This document shows, piece after piece, positions 8,937 through 17,660 of a DNA stretch of 19,797 bases. This DNA is from Hydnum rufescens UP504 (lineage: Eukaryota > Basidiomycota > Agaricomycetes > Cantharellales > Hydnaceae): assembly GCA_014904985.1 (NCBI GenBank), contig MU129292.1:8356-28152 (forward strand). Reading direction: 5' to 3'. Position 1 is the first letter of the stretch, and each line of letters begins with the position of its first letter. A program made the translations under genes and the position numbers. The notes beneath the pieces are model-generated. The model searched no databases. It was given only the letters and a program-made list of their open reading frames with translations, and was not told the origin of the DNA.

Positions 8937-9740
8937 TCAGGGCTTGACTGCCTGAGAAGGGATACCTCGTGGCCTGGTTGATAGGGCGAGTGCCATTGAG
9001 ATCGGCTTCAATCGCTTCCCATCCCACAGTGAGGGCCTGACAAGCCACGTTCTTGGTAGGGAGGCGTGGATCGAGCCACGCTTATGCAGGTGGTCCTTCA
9101 ATTCAGGCGTAGGGGGAAGGGAGTCCTCCATGGCCATAGGAGTTGATAGAGTTTCCCCCTGGTGCAGCTTTCTGAGCTTGGCTAGTCTCTCAAATGTTAA
9201 GTCGACTTGCAATTTTAACAGCCTATCAGCCATCATGAGCTCCTTGAGCTGATCGGACATCCACAATTGCTCTGTTAATTTGGAGTCACAATCTATTACA
9301 AAGTGATGTGGCTCCTCCCCCACTATCCCTATGACATCCGTAATGATGTGCTGCAGCCTCTCGAGGGCTGTCTGAATTGTGATAATGAGTTCCCTGTCCA
9401 CGAACCATCTCTGTTGCTCTTCATCAAACAGGAAATAGGCAGTGTGGTACTGCGCTGGAGTGAATTTTGTCCATACCGTCAAGAATTGGGACATGGTGAT
9501 GGGGGCCGCAGAGAAAGGGTCTGTATAGTCACCTACCAGCTCATCTAATCTATGCGTGATTTTGAGATAGCGTTCCAGAGAACGGAGACAAGGGGGAATG
9601 GCAATGCATTCATGTGTTGTGGGGTGATACAGGACATCGTCATGTTGAGATGATGGGACGTGATGCAGGACCACATCATTAGTGTTGGGTTTCAAAGGTC
9701 GACCCTGTTTACTCATATTGTGTGGCATGGATTGGAGCAA
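8937..9740 (-). pseudogene. Long N-terminal Gag region, matrix-like, no named domain
   Basis: This 267-codon frame lies between the leader and the Pro-rich part of gag and is the longest intact frame in the element. It contains predicted helices, for example the LERLQHIITDVIG and LTEQLWMSDQLKELMMADRLLKLQVDLTFERLAKLRKLHQ stretches (only partly quoted here as landmarks at roughly residues 130-145 and 160-200), followed by a Pro-containing tail. I do not recognise a specific domain. Position implies the N-terminal, matrix-like region of gag. From 8464 to 8936 the continuation is broken into short frames. Confidence 0.55.
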
Positions 9741-10277
9741 GCAGGACAGGGAGTCTGGCGATGGTGGGGGTTGGTTGGTTCGACTGCCTCGTCAGCTAGA
9801 GGGAACCAATGTAATAATGTGGTCCTTGACTTCAAGGGACTGCAGTATTTGTTGTCGTTAGATGAGGTGGATTTGAGGGACCAGTGAACAGAAGGAGGAA
9901 AGTAGTCCAACCACTCTAAGCACTGGCTTTGAGTGGGAGGGCTGCGAACGAAGCTTAGCACTGGCTTTGCTTCGGACGGGGGAGAAGCGAGAGGAGAGGA
10001 GGGAATGGGAATGGGGAGATGGTAGTAGCTGGCCAAAGGGCTCAGCTACAATCTATGGGGGGAAGGGTAGTTAGCGAGTACACTAGAGGAGTGTACTTAC
10101 CTAACTGAGTCATGCTCGTACGCGACTCCCTTATCTGTCTCTGCCCCATGCTCTGTGGTGACGGATCATGGGTCTTGATGTGGTTGCTTCGTTGTGCAAC
10201 TTGGTTGCGTAGTTGTTGCGTGGCTACATTGGTTTCATGGTTCAAGTGGAGGCTACGAAGTCTGGGCAAAAGAGTAC
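9741..10277 (-). other. 5' leader between PBS and gag
   Basis: Between the primer-binding site and the first long gag frame lie about 535 bp. Two minus-strand frames (9713-10036 and 10042-10296) are open but have ordinary Pro/Ser/His-rich content and no recognised domain. One of them runs straight through the PBS, so it is unlikely to be a real protein unless gag starts unusually early. I treat this as untranslated leader or degraded gag N-terminus. Confidence 0.4.
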
Positions 10278-10295
10278 TTTTGATTCCTGGCGCCA
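10278..10295 (-). other. Primer-binding site of the minus-strand retroelement
   Basis: On the minus strand TGGCGCCAGGAATCAAAA follows the LTR end (…TAAGTCCCA) after a single G. Retroelement PBSs begin TGG (pairing with tRNA CCA) and lie 0-5 bp after the 5' LTR. I cannot name the matching tRNA without its sequence. Confidence 0.6.
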
Positions 10296-10296
10296 C

Positions 10297-10379
10297 TGGG
10301 ACTTAGAATCCTCACAGCCATGCTATTACATAAGATACAATGACAAGTATATAGTTAAAGAATTGGGGCTCTATATTAC
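10297..10379 (-). repeat. 3' end of the 5' LTR of the minus-strand element
   Basis: The minus strand reads TGTAATATAGAGCCCC … GGATTCTAAGTCCCA and then the PBS. It contains a TATA-like ACTATATAC. The final CA, the one-base spacer and the TGG PBS support this as the LTR end. The LTR start is uncertain. A TG at 11029-11028 would give a 733-bp LTR that includes the whole neighbouring palindrome; alternatively, the LTR is truncated or interrupted at 10380. Confidence 0.5.
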
Positions 10380-11027
10380 ACATACCCCCTCCAATTGGGG
10401 CACTTCCAGAACTCCAATCACTCCCATTTTTTGTAGGCCACACCCAGCCACTATTTGAGGCTTAGGACCAAAATTTCAGCCCATTCTAAGCACTTTTGAC
10501 ATTGGTCACATGACCAAGATCCTCACCTCCCCCTGCTTCACTCAGTGATCCAATCTGTATGAAAGTTGTTGCTATCTGTAGTAGTAGTATGTAACAGTGT
10601 ATGATTCAAATTGCAGAACATCCCATGCAATATTGATTGAGTTATTCAAGAAATACTCTAGATCCATTCAATTTGGGGGTTAGAAGTATGGTATATAGTG
10701 AAATTTCACTACATACCATACCTCTAACCCCCAAATTGAATAGATCTAGAGTATTTCTTGAATAACTCAATCAATAGTGCATGGGATGTTCTGAAATTTG
10801 AATCATACACTGTTACATACTACTACTACAGATAGCAACAACTTTCATACAGATTGGATCACTGAGTGAAGCAGGGGGAGGTGAGGATCTTGGTCATGTG
10901 ACCAATGTCAAAAGTGCTTAGAATGGGCTGAAATTTTGGTCCTGAGCCTCAAATAGTGGCTGGGTGTGGCCTACAAAAAATGGGAGTGATTGGAGTTCTG
11001 GAAGTGCCCCAATTGGAGGGGGTATGT
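10380..11027. repeat. 648-bp near-perfect palindrome (two 324-bp arms, no spacer)
   Basis: Base x pairs with base 21407-x over the whole interval, with the centre between 10703 and 10704 (AGTGAAA/TTTCACT). By eye, only about six of 324 positions mismatch and there is no net indel. Outer ends are ACATACCCCCTCC and its complement; beyond them (TAC on the left, CAG on the right) the match stops. There is no ORF of note inside. It could be a foldback element, an inverted duplication within an LTR, or a hairpin-RNA locus. No clear target-site duplication is visible at its ends. Confidence 0.95.
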
Positions 11028-11516
11028 CAGGGACACTTGAAAATATTATGGAAACTCTCACACTGGAGTCATGAATCTGAAATTTTGGGGGATGTTATAA
11101 ATGTATTTGGATGACCAAAGGGTGAATTTTCAGGGCCATTGCATGGATGGAAGACTCTGGGGGGGAAATTGTTGTTTTGGGGGGAGGGCTGTGGAGCAGT
11201 GCCTCAATGGAGTCCAGTTAGGCTGATATTGGTATGTGTACTCCCTATATATGTGCTAGACTAGTGGTACAATATCAGAGCCACCCCAGCTCTACATTTA
11301 TGTAATTCCCTTTTGACCTTCCTCCCCCTCCCCTCAATTTCAGGCACTTCCACACATCCAATTCATTCTATTTTTGGATATAGTCAGGGTCATACTAATC
11401 AAAGCTTATTCCACCCAGTTTAGGCCTGAGGTGGAGTGGCTGACATTCATGGTAGGGTTTTGTTTCCATTTTTCCTGCCAAGGGAGTGGCATGCCTAAAA
11501 GTAAACAAAAAAAGCT
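11028..11516. other. Non-coding stretch right of the palindrome
   Basis: AT-rich DNA with G-runs (for example near 11161-11185) and a TATATATG segment near 11253. No credible ORF, RNA gene or repeat boundary is visible. A phrase similar to the direct repeat that follows (CTGAAATTTTGG at about 11080) hints at further diverged copies. Confidence 0.4.
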
Positions 11517-12054
11517 GATTTTTGGCACATATGTAGTTCATCATATGGCCATACCCCATGTAAAATTCAAGTTCAGATCCTGTCTGTAGGGGGAGTAAAT
11601 TAATTTTCAATGTTCAAACTTGTTTGACCCATAACTCCATAACTAGGGGATGGGTATGGCTGAAATTTTGATATGATTTTACCTAAGGAGCTTCTAATCA
11701 CATGCCAATTCTCAGAGCAATCTGCCCAGTGGTTCTTTTTCAGAAATTTCCAGTGGTTCTGGTACCCCCTGTCCAGTTCACTGCCTTAACCTGGATGGAT
11801 TGGGATAATTTTTGGCACATAATTAGTACACTATATGTTTATGCTCCCTGTAGATTTTCAAGTCCCCAGCTATTCTATGGGAGGAGAAAATCAATTTTCA
11901 ATATCCAAACTTGTTTGCCTCATATCTCAGTAACTAATGCATGGATTTGGCTGAAATTTTAATATGGTTTGTGGGCAGATAGTCTCTAGTCATGTGAAAA
12001 ATTTCAGACTGATCTGCTCAGCGTGTAGATTCCAGCAACCTCCAGTGGTTCTGG
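11517..12054 (+). repeat. Two diverged direct repeats of about 250 bp (11517-11762 and 11804-12054)
   Basis: The copies are offset by about 287 bp and share ordered blocks: TTTTTGGCACATA, AATTTTCAAT, CAAACTTGTTTG, GGCTGAAATTT and, at both ends, CCAGTGGTTCTGG. They have many substitutions and small indels, so the duplication is old. Open frames crossing them in both directions are not conserved between copies. It is probably a dispersed or satellite-type non-coding repeat. Confidence 0.8.
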
Positions 12055-12331
12055 AGCTGTTCTTGCTGCCCTCATTGCTTTCAGGGATTAACCATTGGCC
12101 CTGGGCCTAATTTTTTCACTTTATCAGGGTCCCCAGGGGCCCATCCATCCATCCCAGGCACCTCCCCCTGGTCCTGGGCCCCCATTGGGCTGGATGCCTA
12201 AATATTCTTTGGATGTACTTCATTTAATTTCCGCATTTTGGCATTTTTTTAAGATAGGATACATGTATTATGTAACTGGATACCATTTAGGAATAATTAC
12301 ATAATATTTGTACTAAACTCAGTCCCAAGTT
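12055..12331. other. Non-coding stretch with GGGCCC-type clusters
   Basis: Around 12125-12195 there are clustered G- and C-runs (CCCCAGGGGCCC, CCTGGGCCCCCATTGGG). A similar cluster occurs at 18820-18910. The rest is AT-rich. No gene is recognised. Confidence 0.4.
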
Positions 12332-12480
12332 ACCTGTCTAAACCTGCCTAGACATGCCTAGACATGCCTAGACATGCCTAGACATGCCTAGACTAGACAT
12401 GACCTAGACATGCCTAGACACCTAGACATGCCCAGACAAGCTTAGACACCCCTAGACATGCTTAGACTTGCTTAGGCACA
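12332..12480 (+). repeat. Decamer minisatellite (GACATGCCTA)n
   Basis: Five near-perfect tandem copies of the 10-bp unit GACATGCCTA (12341-12391) are followed by degraded copies (GACCTAGACATG, CTTAGACACCC, CTTAGACTTGCTTAG) to about 12478. Each unit holds the 4-bp palindrome CATG, and CTAG forms when units are shortened. There are no spacers, so it is not a CRISPR array. Confidence 0.9.
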
Positions 12481-13009
12481 CAATTAGACACCTCCTGGTG
12501 ATGGTCAACCTGTTCTAATTTATTCACTAGTAGACACACTGCATACTAAAGCCCTCAACTGCAGGGTGTCCATCAAGTCATTGTAAAACCCCTGGAGCAG
12601 CACCTGACTCTACACATCACTAGACAGTGACCTCACTGATTTAGATGCTGTCTGAACACAGATCATACCTGGATACGCCTCTTTCAATTCAACAAGTCAA
12701 TAGATTAAGCTCTGAGAACGTCATTAGAGGCACAACTGGATTTAGCGCATGGCCCTAATCAAACCCAGAATGCTATGCAATTAGAGTCGTTCACTAAAGC
12801 CTGGGATGGCGCCTGCAGCAGGCCAGATGGGTGGTGGCACCTACCTGACTAAGGATATAGAACATTTTCATCCTTTTGACAGGCTTTAACCTGCCTAGGA
12901 TGTGCTCATAGGACTATTAACGGACAACCACCTCTTATACGGTCAAAGGCCCAATGGCAACGAGTCCTACCTACGGAGGTACAAATTTTTGAGGGTGCAA
13001 TATAGGCTG
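12481..13009. other. Non-coding gap between minisatellite and CxC1 gene
   Basis: No frame with recognisable protein content is visible. A phrase resembling the minisatellite (CCTGCCTAGG) recurs at 12891. The KDZ transposase domain expected downstream of the CxC1 region is not here, so the truncation point lies in or near this interval. Confidence 0.4.
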
Positions 13010-14413
13010 TTACTTTACAGCTTTCTTCCTGGTGGTCGACCACCCAGCTCGCGCCCCGATATGGGCCATCGCAGAACCAAATGCGAACTCAGATGGAGCT
13101 GCGAGATTATGAGGGGGGCAGGCTTTTGGGACATCAGTACTTGGCAAGTCACCATGAGAAACAGTGGGCACACTCTGAGAAGCAGTGGGCTTGCGAATAG
13201 TGAGGCCGTTGCTGCTCAGGGCACTGACATACAGCCGGTGTGTGATAGGGGTGATCACATCAATCTTTGGTAAAGGTATCACTTCAGACATGACAGCCTC
13301 TTGTTTGATGGGGTCTCGGGATAGGACTTCCTGACGGGCAATGCCTATTTGCTTGTCCATTTCAGCATTGACAACTCATATCAGAACTTGATACTGGTGC
13401 AGTGCAGTCCCAAATCTCTGATGGAATGAGTCTTTTGCATTGAACACATGTCCTCTCTTTGACAAGAACATTGTGAGAGCATCACACCATGTGGCTTCAT
13501 TCAGAGCAAGATGGACAAATAGTGTCGCAGCGAATTCCAGCATTGCCAGGCTGATTGCAAGGGCTGGATAAACAGGTGAGCAAGGAAATAATCCCTGCTT
13601 TACTAGTTGAACTGGAGCACTTGCAGTTGTACATTGACACATGCATAACTCAATGCTACCAAGACCTATGGAAGTCTGTCTGTTAGTTAGAATCTAACCA
13701 TGATATTAAGGCAAAACTACATATGATCCATGTAAACAGTAGTAACCACCTTAAATACTGCAGGGCCACCACATGAACACTCAACCGACACATGATGTAT
13801 GTGAGATTGGCCCCACTTCAACCGGTGTATGTACTCCATATATGGATGAATTAAGGAGGGGATAATCTCATGATCCCACCTCCATCCTGTGGCAGCCCAG
13901 CAATGTGCATGACAAGACAGCGCCTGCTCCACTGAGAAGTGATCTAAACCTCTGGCGTATGTTGGATATTGTACAGAAAACAGGTGTTCCACAGCTTCTG
14001 GCAATGGAGCCTCATGATGAGGGGTACTATCACCACCTACTGCAGTAGAAAACAGCAATGTGTGGCATTCCTGGTCATGGAGATCAATGGATGACATGAT
14101 AATGGGGTGCTGAGATTGCTGGTTGTGCAGGCTGGTTAACAGCCTTATGCACTGGCATGACAGTAACAAATGTGCCAGTCTCCTTGTCCAACTTCCACAC
14201 AGAAGAAGTTGTGATCGGTGCTAGTTTCTTAGGGCCTTTATGACCTGTTGAACTTGAGGGCTCCTGTGGAAGAATTGTTCTGGGAGCCACCAATTTCTTT
14301 GAGATCCCATGATGGGCATGTCTGGGAGGTTTTGGACAAGTATTGGCCACATCCTGGAACAAGGCCATGCCTGCCTTGAAGGCATTTGTATATGTGGAGG
14401 AGGGGTTGGTCAT
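13010..14413 (-). pseudogene. CxC1-like cysteine-cluster protein (KDZ transposase-associated), spliced, transposase domain absent
   Basis: In basidiomycetes CxC1 domains form the N-terminal part of KDZ DNA transposases. The diagnostic part is at 13655-13376: CMCQCTTASAPVQLV, KQGLFPCSP, LAISLAMLEF and LNEATWCDALTMFL, matching the family's C.C...QL...GLFPC.P..P.LAV...LEF pattern. The upstream exon (14169-13721) supplies VECSCGGPAVFKVV. They join in frame through a 65-bp intron. A still earlier frame (14413-14084, MTNPSSTYTNAFKAGMALFQ) is plausibly the N-terminus, joined by a weaker candidate intron (GTTACT…CTCAG, about 58 bp). An in-frame TGA at 13376-13378 (VLI-stop-VVNAEMDKQ) splits it; the same frame runs on to 13010. 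The catalytic KDZ domain is missing, so this is a remnant. Confidence 0.75.
13656..13720 (-). other. Predicted 65-bp intron in the CxC1 gene
   Basis: The 5' site is GTAGTT, with CTAACTAAC as a branch-point candidate and a 3' site TTGGTAG. Splicing gives …VYMDH-I-IELCMCQC in frame, reconstructing a continuous cysteine cluster. An alternative CATAG acceptor upstream would break the frame. Confidence 0.65.
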
Positions 14414-15000
14414 ACTGTTTTGTGGCAGACTGGACCCCGTTTTCTCTTTCTCAAGCCACTGGTATTTGGGTTGTGGGTTGACATATTCTCACTAAGAGAA
14501 GATTGTGAGGTGAATTTCACTGAGGGCTGTGTAGAGCAGAGATATGCACAGGATAGAACAGTTGTGGAGATAATAGTTAACACTGTTACACTGTTACACC
14601 TCACTCAACCTGGGGTGCACAGACCAACAGAATGCGAGCCCACAGATGAGCACAATGAGCTGTGAGTGTTGATGAAGTGTGCTGATGGGATGCACCAATG
14701 GGATATGCTACCAGAGAGCAATAAGGTGATATCCAATAGCACCTCCTGCTGACGGAAAGCCACAACACGAAGTGTAGCCTGACATCTAGCTTGAAGTTGC
14801 AATGGAGTGAATGCCAAAACACGATGGAAGAACCATGGGACCCAGAAAGTGATAGGATGAGATTATGAGTCCTGCCGACAGATGGAGCTGTTCAACTCCT
14901 CAGATTTTGCCAATGAGGGGTACCAAACAAGTAATAATAACATTGTTGCAGAGAACAAATGATGTAGGAACAAGCAATGTAGATAAAAAAAACCCACATG
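14414..15000. other. Spacer with no recognised gene
   Basis: Two overlapping minus-strand frames at 14601-14822 (about 70 codons each) and plus-strand frames here have no recognisable domain. They may be chance ORFs or leftover exons between the unknown-domain ORF and the CxC1 gene. An A-run at 14985-14992 is the only low-complexity feature. Confidence 0.35.
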
Positions 15001-15839
15001 TCAAGGCAGCTCAAGAACCAGATGCCATTTTATATTGGATTTAATCCCAAAAGTCTCCAAGACTCCAAACTCTTCAGTGTACCCAAACCAATCCAAAAAC
15101 CTGACCAGCTCATTGTGAAGAACCGCATGTGAGGGAGAGAGTCTGGTCTTAAATGTTGCAGGCTTTCTTGACCGGAAGGCACGAAGCAGCATCATAAACC
15201 ATTGAATCCCAAGACTGATAGAGTCAGGGCCTTCATTCTGCTCTTGGAGGGTAATACGCATCTCAAAATCGTCAGTGGTGAAGGAACATGTGGCCATTTT
15301 GTGTACATTACCAGGCAATAGTTGGGGGGGAAGAGGGTGGAGGTCATGCTCAAGAAATTGGGGCCCCCATCTGTGCTGAGTTGATGTGAATACTGGGTGC
15401 AATGGTAAGTAAGGCATCCCATTCCTCCAGTGACCGTGCTCGATCATACACCACAGAGGCATAATGCAAGTCCATAGCCTTGCACCCAATTCCAGCATAA
15501 TCAACATTGGGGAGTGTGATAAACTCAACACCTAGATAATTTCACGCCTTGGCTATCGCATGAATATTCTCCAAGGCACTTTGTGCCTGTATCTGGTCCT
15601 TAAAATAGATGAACATCTTGTACACAATATGTCCTTGACTCTTTGACCATTTTTTGTTGGCATGAGAGCAACTCATTGCCAATGCACCCATCAGACAGAA
15701 TTCTTCCAAGGCCTCCTGCTCATATAGGCAAGCATTCTGTCCTTCAGCTTCATCAACCTGCCATTTGTTGATGGCAACAACATACCACATCCCCAAAGCA
15801 GGGATGGAAGCCATGGCAGCAGGGGAAACAGCAGGAAAG
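15001..15839 (-). pseudogene. Unrecognised C-terminal domain downstream of the Pro-rich tract
   Basis: The frame from 15970 leaves the Pro-rich repeats and enters ordinary protein sequence with MWYVVAINKWQVDEAEGQ, then KSQGHIVYKMFIYFKD. It meets TGA at 15542-15544, then continues in the same frame through GVEFITLPNVDYAGIGC and YDRARSLEEWDALLTI. Near 15390 a one-base shift moves it to the frame ending at 15001, with EMRITLQEQNEGPDS, SRKPATFKTRLSPSHAVLHN and FLDWFGYTEEFGVLETFG. The composition is protein-like and hydrophobic/charged alternation looks real, but I recognise no family. It is co-directional with the Ulp1 gene and probably the end of the same protein. Confidence 0.5.
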
Positions 15840-16440
15840 GCAACAGGAGCAGGAGGAATAACCATAGAGGGGGGGGAAATTGCAGCAGGGGGGGGCAACT
15901 GCAGCAATGGGGGCAATGGGTGTGGGAGGGGTGATGGACGCAGGAGGGGTAACCTGATGGGGGGAGGCAACTGCAGCAGTGAGGGCAGCTACAGCAGGTG
16001 GGGTGACTGGAGCAGGAGGGGCGATGGGAACAAGGGGGATGACAGGAGCAGGAGGACAACATGAGTGGGAGGGATGATGGGAGTGGGAGGACAATGGGTG
16101 TGGGAGGAACAATGGGAGTGGGAGGAACAATGGGTGAGGGAGAAACAACAGGTGAGGGAGAAACAATGGGTGAGGGAGGAATGACAGGTGAGGGAGGAAC
16201 GATGGGTGAGGGAGGAATGACAGGAGCAAGAGGGGCAACAGGAGAAAGAGGGATGATGGGAGCAGGAGTGGGAGTGGGAGGGACAGAAGGAGTGGGAGGG
16301 ACAGCAGGAGTGGGAGGGACAGTGGGAGTGGGAGGACAGCGGGAGTGGGAGGGACAGCAGGAGTGGGAGGGACAGCGGGAGTGGGAGGGACAGCAGGAGT
16401 GGGAGGGACAGTGGGAGCAGGAAGGGTGACAATAGGAAGC
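15840..16440 (-). repeat. PPTPxV-coding minisatellite, 18-bp core unit
   Basis: On the minus strand the core unit CCCACTCCTGCTGTCCCT is tandemly repeated and diversifies to PPSPIV, PPSPVI and PPTPIV forms. It lies in frame with the end of the Ulp1 ORF. Three single-base losses (near 16333, 16090 and 16053) change frame in turn and together restore it. A further shift occurs in the G-runs near 15870-15895. The antisense Gly-rich plus-strand ORFs are by-products. It is probably a flexible proline-rich linker with unstable length. Confidence 0.85.
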
Positions 16441-16562
16441 AGAGGTGGACTATCAACTGAGATGGAGCTGAACTTCATCTCCATTGCAGATTGCTCTCCA
16501 GCATCCACAGTGTTTGATTGGCTCCCATGACAAGAGGACTCAGCATCCAACCATGAATCCTC

Positions 16563-17660
16563 TCATTGAACAGATGAGGGGGCAATGGAGGTCATGTCAG
16601 CAGGAATGTAATCAGACTCATCAGGGAAGATGAGAGCTGGAGGCCTGCAAGGTGGAAAAATTGATTCCAATACGGAATCATGTTGACAGGGATAGTCGAT
16701 GACCCCTTGAATTGTGTCAACTGTAAACTGAACCCTCGCTGCAACAACCTCAGTTGGGTGGAGAACCTTCCAAGGCTGAATCCCAGCACAGTTATGAAGG
16801 TTGGCCATAACAAAAACCCCACAGTCTATGACTCCTGTCTGCTGTGGAGACTAAGTAACCACAGTCAGAAAAGAACTAGTGACAAAAGATCTCACTCACA
16901 GTCTCCTCGGACCCAACAAAAGTCCATGCCTCAAGGTCAAAAGAACATGACTCGTGGGCAGCAAGGTCTGCCAAGTATTTGGCCACAATCATCTTAATAA
17001 ATTTGAAGTTGCGAAGCCAAAATATTGAGTCCAGGTACATGACAATGCATCTCTTGAAATCAATAGAGACAACTGCCCAGTGGTTCTGGGATCTGAGATG
17101 GATTGGCATGACAATTCGCTCCATGTACATAAAGACAGGATGACAAAGATTTTTGTGCCATGATGCCACTTTGGTGAAACCATCATGCAAGCATGAGAAG
17201 AAAAAAGTGTTGAAGACATGGACAGTAGGGTGAGCAAACATCTTCAGCACATCAATATACAAGTTGATGGCATCATCATTGACCTGACTGACTTGAAGCA
17301 TACTGAGACCTTCAGGAGAAGGGAGGTGGTGAGGCTGTGGCTTCTGCCCATACTTCCTGTTGGCAACATTCTGAATCTGAGCTAGGAAAAGGGTTGTTAA
17401 ATTCAGCTGCACAGAAAAGTTTGAAAGCCACTTACACTCATTAGGACTATCTGGGGCAGATCTGAATAAAGATGGCAGGCCATGAGGTCCCCAAGAGCCA
17501 AAGTCATGAGCAATGGATCCAGCAGAGGATTGACCTGTGCTGATTCTAGTGCACCAGGCACATTTGGATTCAGAAGCAGGAAAGTAGAGGGAGGAAAACT
17601 TCGAGTGCAGAAGAAGGGGCCCAGACCCAAGAACTTTGCCACCACTTTGTAGGACTGCAT
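16563..17660 (-). CDS. Ulp1/C48-type cysteine protease, three exons
   Basis: Ulp1-type proteases cleave SUMO or similar conjugates. The model is exon 1 17660-17436, exon 2 17376-16900 and exon 3 16841-16563, which gives 325-326 codons. Exon 2 has VNDDAINLYIDVL and VHVFNTFFF (family 'LND..I..Y...L' and 'VHVFNTFFY'), then MPIHLRSQNHWAVVSIDF with catalytic His174, and VMYLDSIF with Asp191. Exon 3 opens QTGVIDCGVFVMANL with oxyanion Gln235 and catalytic Cys241, spaced Q-x5-C as in Ulp1. All key residues are present. TGA at 16563-16565 ends it, but the same frame continues (EDSWLDAESS…) into the PPTPxV tract, so this stop may be a mutation in a longer protein. The start at 17660 is the first Met in frame; upstream exons are possible. 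Transposons sometimes carry such proteases; a host gene is also possible. Confidence 0.8.
16842..16899 (-). other. Predicted 58-bp intron 2 of the Ulp1-like gene
   Basis: The 5' site is GTGAGT, the branch candidate CTGAC, and the 3' site CTCCACAG. Removal is phase 0 and brings the Gln/Cys motif in frame with the His/Asp exon. Without splicing, the frame ends at a TAG at 16876. Confidence 0.85.
17377..17435 (-). other. Predicted 59-bp intron 1 of the Ulp1-like gene
   Basis: The 5' site is GTAAGT and the 3' site TAGCTCAG, with CTGAA and TTAAC as branch candidates. Splicing is phase 0 and joins IVLMS to IQNVANRKYG. Its length matches the other introns here. Confidence 0.75.

Larger units (their letters stand above)
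3495..10297 (-). mobile_element. Degenerate Ty3/gypsy retrotransposon, 5' two-thirds, interrupted in RT
   Basis: Reading leftward from an LTR end at 10297 there is a PBS, a leader, a long gag ending in a CCHC zinc knuckle, an aspartic protease, a PR-RT linker and the first part of reverse transcriptase. The order is standard for Ty3/gypsy. RT is lost exactly where the opposite element's LTR ends; the rest of RT, RNase H, integrase and 3' LTR should lie left of base 1 if the + strand element simply inserted here. Numerous frameshifts and stops show it has been inactive for some time. Confidence 0.85.

Noticed and set aside
10380..11027. Ordinary TIR DNA transposon or MITE
   Set aside because: No target-site duplication is visible at the arm ends, and there is no internal sequence between arms. 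I left it as a palindrome of undetermined type.
11374..11962. Short ORFs on both strands across the direct repeats
   Set aside because: The two repeat copies do not conserve any of these frames, and no domain is recognisable.
12341..12480. Possible CRISPR-like array
   Set aside because: Units are contiguous 10-mers with no unique spacers, and the genome is eukaryotic.
14309..14665. 118-codon plus-strand ORF
   Set aside because: It overlaps the N-terminal exon of the CxC1 gene on the other strand and has no recognisable domain.
15765..16429. Plus-strand Gly-rich ORFs (VGGT/EGG repeats)
   Set aside because: They are antisense to the PPTPxV repeats, which are in frame with the Ulp1-like gene. 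The Gly-rich frames have no start context or partner domain.
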